NCBI GenBank assembly: GCA_041305085.1
Contig: JBFYMA010000046.1
Coordinates: 1 to 28,366, forward strand
Direction of reading: 5' to 3'
From: SURF-58 sp041305085
GTDB lineage: Archaea; Nanobdellota; Nanobdellia; Woesearchaeales; UBA9642
DNA: 28,366 bases
The notes below the pieces were generated by a model that was not told where the DNA came from, searched no databases, and was given only the letters and a program-made list of their open reading frames with translations. Below are positions 22,541 through 28,366 of the stretch, piece after piece (the stretch's first letter is position 1; the number at the start of each line of letters is the position of its first letter). A program made the translations under genes and the position numbers.

Positions 22541-23635
22541 TTAGAAATTGGTTTTTATAAAGTCTTCAATTATTTCATAATATATTTCTAGGCTCTCAAG
22601 TTCAACATATTCATTTTTACCGTGATAATTTTTTCCTTTAGGGCCAAAAACAACTGCAGGGATACATTTTTCAGAAAAAAAGCGCATATCAGAACTTCCC
22701 GTTTCTTTTAAAAGATTGCAGTGTTTTTTTGTTTTATTTTCCACAGCTTTTTTTAGCTGTTGAATAAAATAATTAGCATTATTATTTTTCAGCATGTACG
22801 CATCATCAAGTACTTCTATTTTTACTGCATGACTTTTTTTAATTTTTGACAATAGCTCTTTTTTGCTGAAATTTTCATTAAATCTTATGTCCAAAATCAT
22901 TTCAGCAAAATCAGGCACAATATTTGGAGCATTGCCCCCTGAAATTTTTCCAAGGCTTATTGTGTTTTCCCATTTATTTTTGAAATTGTCAGGAAACATT
23001 TTTTTTATTTCAAGATATTTTTGTACAAGTTTGTCTGCAGCATTCTCTCCTAGCCAAGGCTTTGATGCATGGCATGATTTTCCTTGTACAGATATTTTCA
23101 GCCAAAGAACCCCTTTGTGGAAAGTAGTAATATCCAAGCAGCCTTTTTCTTTAGCTTGATTGGGCTCTGCACCAACAGCAAACTTTGCAGAAAAGCCCTT
23201 CTTCATAAGAAAGCCTGTTCCATCGTAGCCTCCTAATTCTTCATCTGTAACTATCATCAATCCTATATTCGGTTTTTTTTTGTTTTTGGAAAGGTTCTTC
23301 ATCAAAAGCATAAGGGCAGCAACACCTGCTTTCATGTCCGCTGTTCCCCTCCCGTAAAGCAGATTATTTTTTATTTTTGGAAAAAATTGTTCTTTTTTTG
23401 CACCTACAACATCAATATGGCCATTAAGAATAAAATCATAATATTTTGTATCAAAAAAACTCACAAAAAGCGAAGAAGAATTATTGCTGGAAAATTCTTT
23501 TATAATTAGTTCTGATCCTCCAAAGTAATTTTTTATATAATTAATGCAATTTTTGATTTCTTCAGGATTGTCCGAAGTTGTCTTAAAACTCACCAGATCT
23601 TTGGTAAGTTTTATCAGCTCAGTCTTTTTGCTCAT
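22541..23635 (-). CDS. M20-family metallopeptidase or deacylase (ArgE/DapE type)
   Basis: A 364-aa zinc enzyme of the M20 group. The metal and catalytic motifs are all visible: LNGHIDVVGA (His and Asp), YGRGTADMKAGVAALM (bridging Asp), VTDEELGGYDG (Glu base and Glu ligand), VGAEPN, and GPKGKNYHGKNEYV (last His ligand). The dimerisation domain contains GKSCHASKPWLGENAAD. The length is normal for acetylornithine deacetylase, succinyl-diaminopimelate desuccinylase or peptidases such as CPG2. The substrate cannot be named from sequence. Its ATG overlaps the TGA of the GNAT-like gene as ATGA, so the two are coupled. An acyltransferase beside a deacylase, next to arginine genes, may point to acylated amino acids. 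Confidence 0.82.
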   Translation of the reverse strand: MSKKTELIKLTKDLVSFKTTSDNPEEIKNCINYIKNYFGGSELIIKEFSSNNSSSLFVSFFDTKYYDFILNGHIDVVGAKKEQFFPKIKNNLLYGRGTADMKAGVAALMLLMKNLSKNKKKPNIGLMIVTDEELGGYDGTGFLMKKGFSAKFAVGAEPNQAKEKGCLDITTFHKGVLWLKISVQGKSCHASKPWLGENAADKLVQKYLEIKKMFPDNFKNKWENTISLGKISGGNAPNIVPDFAEMILDIRFNENFSKKELLSKIKKSHAVKIEVLDDAYMLKNNNANYFIQQLKKAVENKTKKHCNLLKETGSSDMRFFSEKCIPAVVFGPKGKNYHGKNEYVELESLEIYYEIIEDFIKTNF

Positions 23636-24453
23636 TTTTTTCCACCATTCTGGATTAGAGGTATATAAAGCTTGTTGTCAATAAAAATCTGGCCAGGAAA
23701 AGTAATGGCATAATTATTTCCAGATTCAATCTTTTTTTGCAATTCTTCCTTCGCTGAATGATCAAATGAATCAAGCAAAAAATCATATTTTACCTCATTT
23801 TTTTTATTCATAACAGATTCCAAATTATGAGGAATTTCTTGAGAATAAATGAAAGTCATTTCAGGGTCGCTATGCGCAGGAGTTAAAGCTGTTTTAAGAT
23901 TCAAATCAGATATTTTTGCATGAGTTTTTACAGCAGTATTATGGTATTGGGCTACGCCAAGATATTTTTTTATCTGAAAAAACTCCAACCCCAATAGTTT
24001 AGAAAAAAGACCAAGACCTGCACCTTTTTCTAATGTTGCACATGTGTGCCCAATCCAAGTATTTTTATCAGCGGAAGGAATTGCGCAATATTCAGTTATG
24101 GGCACAAGTCCTTCATATCCCTTGGAAAAATTAAATTTTTTCAGTAAATAATTAGGAGTTTCAAGGCGTTTTTTGGCAAGCCCTATAAACCCACTGGGAA
24201 GTATTCCACAATCTAGCGCTACCCACTTCTCCATTGCCAGCGACTTATTTCCATAGCTCAATCCATCCATCTGGTTCAGCAAATCTATGAAAGCAAAATT
24301 ATCTTTCTTGTAAGGGTCAATCAGAACAATTTCTTTACCAAATGGTTTTTTTTTGTAATTACTTAAATTTGACAAATTCCCTAAAAAATAAAAAATATAT
24401 TCTGATTTTATATCATCTACTGATGTGTTTTGATTTTGTTTTTTTGAATTCAT
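23632..24453 (-). CDS. Unknown protein, possibly a GNAT-type acyltransferase
   Basis: A 273-aa protein from ATG 24453; a GTG at 24549 would add 32 residues without a plausible promoter. A weak TATA-like ATAAAAAAT lies about 24 bases before 24453. The C-terminal half includes EKGAGLGLFSKLLGLEF followed by a strand and HNTAVKTHAKISDL. This order resembles motif A of GNAT acetyltransferases ((Q/R)xxGxG, then a helix, then NxxAxxxxxKxGF). The N-terminal part (GKEIVLIDPYKKDNFAFIDL, LPSGFIGLAKKR) fits a GNAT opening strand only loosely. The M20 gene follows with an ATGA overlap, so the two products probably act together. The alternative is a family I do not know. Confidence 0.5.
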   Translation of the reverse strand: MNSKKQNQNTSVDDIKSEYIFYFLGNLSNLSNYKKKPFGKEIVLIDPYKKDNFAFIDLLNQMDGLSYGNKSLAMEKWVALDCGILPSGFIGLAKKRLETPNYLLKKFNFSKGYEGLVPITEYCAIPSADKNTWIGHTCATLEKGAGLGLFSKLLGLEFFQIKKYLGVAQYHNTAVKTHAKISDLNLKTALTPAHSDPEMTFIYSQEIPHNLESVMNKKNEVKYDFLLDSFDHSAKEELQKKIESGNNYAITFPGQIFIDNKLYIPLIQNGGKK

Positions 24454-24679
24454 TTTTACCAGGTTATTTTCATTTTTTATGTGACAAAACAAAAAAGCCC
24501 AAAAACAATTTGCAAGTTTTATATTGAAATAGTTCTTTGAGAAATTCACAGCAGCCTATGTTTATAGTTAAAACTGACAATAAATGAATAATGCATGTCG
24601 CTATTCTGAATTTTTTTGGCTGATTTCATTGGTATATATGGCTTTTTATTCTTATTTAAATATTTTTCTCAAATTTTCT

Positions 24680-26380
24680 TTACATTTTTTCAGGCATTTT
24701 TATTCCTAAAAGATTCATTGCGTTTGTAACAGTGGTTTTATAAGCCTCCACAAGCGCTATTTTTGTGCCAAGTTTTTCTTTTGCATCTTTTACCCTGACA
24801 TTTTTATAAAACTGGTTGAAAGCTGATGATAGGTCGTAAGCATACTTCGCAATTACATGAGGTCTATAGTTTTCTGCAGCAGACTCAACAAATAATGGAA
24901 ATTGGGAAATGCTTCTTACTAACTCATACTCTTCATCAGTGTTTATGTGCTTTGGGTTGATTTTTTTATAGTTTTTTCCAATTTTTTTAAGTATGCTATT
25001 AGCTCTCGCCCCAGAGTACTGGATATATGGTGCAGAATTTCCCTCTATATTGAGTGCATTCTCCCACTTAAATGAGATATTTTTTGGGTAATCAACACTC
25101 AAAACAAGATATTTTACTGCACCTATGCCCACAATTTGTGCAGTTTCTTTTTTGTTTTTCAGTTGAGGGTTTTTCTGATTTATTATTTTTTCAGCCATGT
25201 CAACTGATCTATTCAGAAGCTCTTCCAGATATACTATATTTCCTTCTCTTGTTGACATTTTACCTTCTGGAAGAGTAATCATCCCAAAAGATATATGAAA
25301 GCAGTTTTTTATCCAGTTTTGGTTATTGAGCTCCATTATTTTAAATATTTGCTTGAAATATAGTTCCTGCTCATTTGCAACAAGATAAAGAAGCTTGTCA
25401 AAATCATAAGTTTTCTTTCTATACATAAGAGCGCCTAAATCCTGGGTTGCATAAATTGCTGTTCCGTCTGACTTCAAAATAACTTTGTCAGGAAGCCCGC
25501 AATTTTCTAATTTCACAACTGCTGCACCATCATTTGTTTTTTGAGCTACACCATTATCCAAAAGTTGAGAAACTATCTGTTTCCCACTCTCTGAAAATCT
25601 GCTTTGCCCTGTTGTTTCGTCAAACGTTACATCAAGCAAATCATAGACCTTATCAAATGATTTCAGACTCATTTTGGTAAGAAAATCCAGAGTTCTAAGT
25701 GTTTCAGGATCTTCATTTTCAATAAGTCTGCTGACTTCCTGGGCATAATTATTCAATTCAGAATTATTCTCAGATTTCTTGTGAAACTCAACATATAGCT
25801 CAAGAATCTCTTGCTCAGGATTTTTTTCTATTTTTTCTTTATTTCCCCAAAGGTTGTAGGCTGCAATTGTTTTAGCTAAGTGCAAGCCAACATCACCAAG
25901 ATAGTTTATTCCATGTGTTCTGTGATTTGTGAAGTTAAGAATTTTTATAATGCTGTCTCCGAGTATTGTTGACCTGATGTGCCCTACATGAAGGGGTTTT
26001 CCAATATTTGGTGCAGAATAATCCAACACAACAAGTTTATTTTTTCCAAGGTTTGTTTTCCCATATAGATTTTTTTGGCTTAATACATCTTCAAGAGTTT
26101 TTTTTGAAAGATATTCTTTGTTGATAAAAAAATTTATATGGTTTCCTTCTGCTTTCACATTCAGACCTTCAGTTTTTTCAAGCTTTTGCCTTAAATAATT
26201 GGTCATTTCGTCAATTGTTTTATTAGGCAATTCTTTTTGAAAACTAAAAAAGGGTAAAGAAAAGTCGCCCCATTCACTTTTTTTTGGTACTTGAATAATC
26301 CTGCTAATGCTGTCTCTGTCAAAATATTCTCCTGCAAAATCCAAGGCAGATTCTATTATTTTTTCTCTTATTTCAATCAT
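24680..26380 (-). CDS. argS: Arginyl-tRNA synthetase
   Basis: A 566-aa class I synthetase that loads arginine on its tRNA. The N-terminal additional domain is present (about residues 1-90, with SEWGDFSLPFFSFQKE). The catalytic domain begins with SAPNIGKPLHVGHIRSTILG, where HVGH (131-134) is the HIGH signature. The second signature is KMSTREG (about 374), a usual ArgRS variant of KMSKS. The C-terminal DALR anticodon-binding domain ends in LLGIKMPEKM. Length is normal. ATG 26380 directly follows the TAA of the arginine deiminase gene, with GAGGAG 6 bases upstream inside that gene, so both are made from one mRNA. This joins an enzyme that uses arginine for translation to one that destroys it. 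Confidence 0.95.
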   Translation of the reverse strand: MIEIREKIIESALDFAGEYFDRDSISRIIQVPKKSEWGDFSLPFFSFQKELPNKTIDEMTNYLRQKLEKTEGLNVKAEGNHINFFINKEYLSKKTLEDVLSQKNLYGKTNLGKNKLVVLDYSAPNIGKPLHVGHIRSTILGDSIIKILNFTNHRTHGINYLGDVGLHLAKTIAAYNLWGNKEKIEKNPEQEILELYVEFHKKSENNSELNNYAQEVSRLIENEDPETLRTLDFLTKMSLKSFDKVYDLLDVTFDETTGQSRFSESGKQIVSQLLDNGVAQKTNDGAAVVKLENCGLPDKVILKSDGTAIYATQDLGALMYRKKTYDFDKLLYLVANEQELYFKQIFKIMELNNQNWIKNCFHISFGMITLPEGKMSTREGNIVYLEELLNRSVDMAEKIINQKNPQLKNKKETAQIVGIGAVKYLVLSVDYPKNISFKWENALNIEGNSAPYIQYSGARANSILKKIGKNYKKINPKHINTDEEYELVRSISQFPLFVESAAENYRPHVIAKYAYDLSSAFNQFYKNVRVKDAKEKLGTKIALVEAYKTTVTNAMNLLGIKMPEKM

Positions 26381-27727
26381 TTAGTCTCCTCTGCTTATTA
26401 CTTGAGTCAAGCAATGTGGACCGCCATAAGCCATATTAAGATTATTAAAGCTTATCAGGCTTGAAGAGTCCTTGTTTAGAGATATATTAGATTGTTCTAG
26501 AATCTTTACATAGTCTGCCCCAAGCTGAGCATAGTTTTTTTCAGCGCCATAATTTATACTTCCTATTTTTGGTTCGAATGATTTTATTTTTTCGTAAATT
26601 GATTTCTTTTCTGAGATATTCACACCAATTATTTCTCCAGGATTGACTGTTAGAAAGTTTATTCCGTAAGACAGCTGAAGATTTTTTGAAATAGGTGAAA
26701 GGCTATAGCCTTCATTAATCAGGAATTCCTTAAAGTTCATATCTGAAACTGACTTGGTGTAGCTTTCATCTGGCTGAAGCTTGTATATATCTACTTTTGG
26801 GACTTTATTCAATGAGTTTGATTTTTGCTCTATTCTATCGTTTAGAACAAATGCTTTTTTGTAGTCATAAATATTAAAATAAGTATCTAGGTGCATTTCT
26901 TCCTGATCTTTATATACATCTTTTACAACTACTATTCTTTTGTATCCAAAAACCTTGTTCTCCAATAATTGCTTAACTCCTTGTTCATTTGTCCTCAGCC
27001 CCATTCCGAGAAATGCATGGTCCCCTGCAGGCATAAAATCTCCCCCTTCTAGCCTGCCATTATTTTTAACTTCATATATTGGCCTTATCCCTAGTTTTTC
27101 GAAACCAAGCTTGGTAAGCTCTGTCTCGTTCTGCCTTTGTTTGGAATTCATTTTTCCAATTACTATTCCTTTGTCTGTTGTTATCTGCTGATCCCTAAAA
27201 AAACATTGATTGTACAATGGATTAAAAGATATTTTCCCTTCAAGTTCACAATTTTTTTCATCACTGTAATATGTTTCAATATCTGGCTGTGATAAAATGA
27301 CATTTATAATATCTTTAGGGTCCATCATCATTATACTGTATTGCTTCATTTTTTCTGCAGCTTTTCTGTCTGCCAGGTTCAGATTCTTTCTCACAAGATT
27401 CATTGAATCAGAAGCAAGATCTCTAAGTTTATCCAAATCACTGTTTTCTACAATTGAACCATTATCGTTGATTAACCCATCCAGAAGTACAGTATTAATA
27501 TCCAGAACATTTATTCCTTTATTCCTTAAAAGTTTTGTATAGTTGTCGTGCTCCATCGCAGCAAGTCTTCTGTTCAGTGGGCCTTCATAAAGCGCAATTG
27601 GGTAATATAGTGAACCAAAAAACATTTCCAAGGAAGGCCTTTGAACAAGTATTGTATTTGCTTTTTCGTATTCAGCAGTTACTCCTGCTGTATTCAAAGG
27701 TTTTAATTTATTTAGTATATTTTTCAT
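26381..27727 (-). CDS. arcA: Arginine deiminase
   Basis: A 448-aa enzyme that hydrolyses arginine to citrulline and ammonia, the first step of the ATP-yielding deiminase pathway. Guanidino-modifying family residues are in place: CFFRDQQ (the FxRD Asp), GRLEGGDFMPAG (Glu of EGGD), EEMHLDTYFNI (His and Asp of MHLDT) and the nucleophile Cys439 in MAYGGPHCLTQVI, where canonical deiminases have GGPRC. A PSLEMFFGSLYYPIALYEG opening agrees with the family. The gene is longer than bacterial ArcA (about 410 aa). The start has GGGAG 9 bases upstream, after a leader of about 74 bases. It leads the operon with argS. Ornithine carbamoyltransferase and carbamate kinase are not in the window, so the pathway's later steps are unseen. 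Confidence 0.87.
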   Translation of the reverse strand: MKNILNKLKPLNTAGVTAEYEKANTILVQRPSLEMFFGSLYYPIALYEGPLNRRLAAMEHDNYTKLLRNKGINVLDINTVLLDGLINDNGSIVENSDLDKLRDLASDSMNLVRKNLNLADRKAAEKMKQYSIMMMDPKDIINVILSQPDIETYYSDEKNCELEGKISFNPLYNQCFFRDQQITTDKGIVIGKMNSKQRQNETELTKLGFEKLGIRPIYEVKNNGRLEGGDFMPAGDHAFLGMGLRTNEQGVKQLLENKVFGYKRIVVVKDVYKDQEEMHLDTYFNIYDYKKAFVLNDRIEQKSNSLNKVPKVDIYKLQPDESYTKSVSDMNFKEFLINEGYSLSPISKNLQLSYGINFLTVNPGEIIGVNISEKKSIYEKIKSFEPKIGSINYGAEKNYAQLGADYVKILEQSNISLNKDSSSLISFNNLNMAYGGPHCLTQVISRGD

Positions 27728-27823
27728 TTTTTATAGCTCCCGCTAGTTCTTATCAGTTGTTACAATTTTTGTTCAGAGACAGTATGTTTGCTTATTTACT
27801 TTATTCTTGATATTTTTCTAAGC

Positions 27824-27831
27824 TTAATAAA
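27824..27831 (-). promoter_or_regulatory. TATA box of the arginine deiminase-argS operon
   Basis: TTTATTAA on the minus strand. Transcription is expected near 27801, giving a leader of about 74 bases with GGGAG (27737-27741) before ATG 27727. Confidence 0.5.
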
Positions 27832-27845
27832 GGTTTTTGCATTTT

Positions 27846-27914
27846 TTTCGGAAGGTTTTCGACTAACCGTAAACCTTTCGAAAATAAGGTTTTTTCTCGA
27901 AAAGTTTCCGGAAT
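27846..27914 (-). promoter_or_regulatory. Cluster of CCGGAA-type and TCGAAA repeats upstream of arginine deiminase
   Basis: Three or more related elements in 70 bases: CGGAAGGTTTTC (27849-27860, same as the site at the regulator promoter), an inverted AAACCTTTCGAAAA element next to it, TCTCGAAAAG, and TTTCCGGAA (27905-27913, same core as the subtilase and membrane-pair sites). AAGGTTT and AAACCTT form a 7-base inverted repeat. The cluster lies directly upstream of the TATA box and downstream of the RqcH-like gene, so it is well placed for a dimeric regulator binding several sites. Confidence 0.5.
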
Positions 27915-27941
27915 TCAACCAAAGAAAAAGTTATTCCAATC

Positions 27942-28366
27942 TCACTTCTTCACATCAACGCCCTGGGGCAAAGCTCTAACTATTTCATCCAGCTCTCCGC
28001 CAAGCTTTTTCTGGATTTTTTTTGCAACATCGCTCAGCTTTTTGCTTCCCTGGACTAAAACCACGAACCTTGAAGAATTTTTTTTCACAGCCTCAAAAGG
28101 CGCAAGCATTATTTTCTGCTCATAGATGCAGACTGCAAGGTTCATCTTTCCTGAAAAATAATCCCTTTTCCCGTAGATCATGAATGATCCTTTTCCCAGG
28201 TATTCTCCACTTTTGGCTTCTTTGCTTACCTGGCCGGGCTTTATGCAGTAAACCTCCACTGCTCCTAATCCAAGCTTCCAGGCCTTGCTAAAGCTCGCGC
28301 AAAAGTCTGCGCACTCCTGTTTCGTTTGCTCGGGAATTTCTTTTGAGTCAGGATTTTTCACAACCA
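27942..28366 (-). CDS. RqcH/NEMF-like protein, C-terminal part (cut by window edge)
   Basis: The last 140 or so residues of a protein whose frame is open to the right edge. The sequence matches the NFACT-R (DUF814) domain of RqcH, the ribosome quality-control factor that adds alanine tails to stalled chains: FCASFSKAWKLGLGAVEVYC, PGQVSKEAKSGEYLGKGSFM, then IYGKRDYF, ILAPFEAV-type strand, and a closing DEIVRALPQGVDV. Full RqcH proteins have about 600 residues or more, so the N-terminal NFACT-N, helical and middle domains should lie outside the window. A GTG at 28361 could be a start of a stand-alone domain, but the reading frame does not stop before the edge, and the residues upstream fit the family. 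Confidence 0.75.
   Translation of the reverse strand, partial: VVKNPDSKEIPEQTKQECADFCASFSKAWKLGLGAVEVYCIKPGQVSKEAKSGEYLGKGSFMIYGKRDYFSGKMNLAVCIYEQKIMLAPFEAVKKNSSRFVVLVQGSKKLSDVAKKIQKKLGGELDEIVRALPQGVDVKK

Noticed and set aside
1..28366. CRISPR arrays, insertion sequences, tRNA and rRNA genes
   Set aside because: No regularly spaced direct repeats, transposase-like frames or tRNA T-loop signatures were found by eye on either strand.

Overview
The window looks like a piece of an AT-rich archaeal chromosome, probably from a small-genome DPANN-type lineage (Woesearchaeota/Pacearchaeota-like; this placement is an inference). Most genes have a TATA-like box centred 25-27 bases before the start codon, which implies leaderless mRNAs. 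Others have a short leader with a G-rich ribosome binding site. A partial RqcH/NEMF-type protein, an arginine deiminase, an MNT/HEPN pair and CPA2 antiporters fit an archaeon. I see no tRNA, rRNA, CRISPR array or insertion sequence.

Bases 1-10831 are an accessory surface and effector region. It holds a tiny secreted calcium-binding protein, an exonuclease VII pair (xseA with a C-terminal membrane anchor plus a very small xseB-like ORF), and an RHS/YD-repeat system divided over three secreted proteins. A 1272-aa opening part and a 755-aa YD-repeat part ending in a dockerin form one minus-strand operon. A 499-aa plus-strand protein carries the missing RHS core, a heavily sequon-rich stalk and an unrecognised C-terminal domain. 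Two small membrane or lipoprotein-like genes lie between the two halves.

Bases 10975-18529 are mixed housekeeping and unknown: two CPA2 antiporters of different type, an unknown coiled-coil cluster (12197-14720), an MNT antitoxin followed by a HEPN toxin gene broken by one in-frame stop, a CRM-domain RNA-binding protein and a deoxynucleoside-kinase-like P-loop protein.

Bases 18556-27941 may be one regulon. A subtilisin-like protease without a signal peptide, an 88-aa partner, a pair of small membrane proteins, an Lrp/AsnC-like regulator, an M20 peptidase with a GNAT-like partner, and an arginine deiminase-argS operon are present. Promoters of four of these units share CCGGAA-type elements at similar distances upstream of the TATA box, including the regulator's own promoter. 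This suggests a protein and arginine catabolism regulon controlled by the regulator. The right edge cuts an RqcH-like gene.
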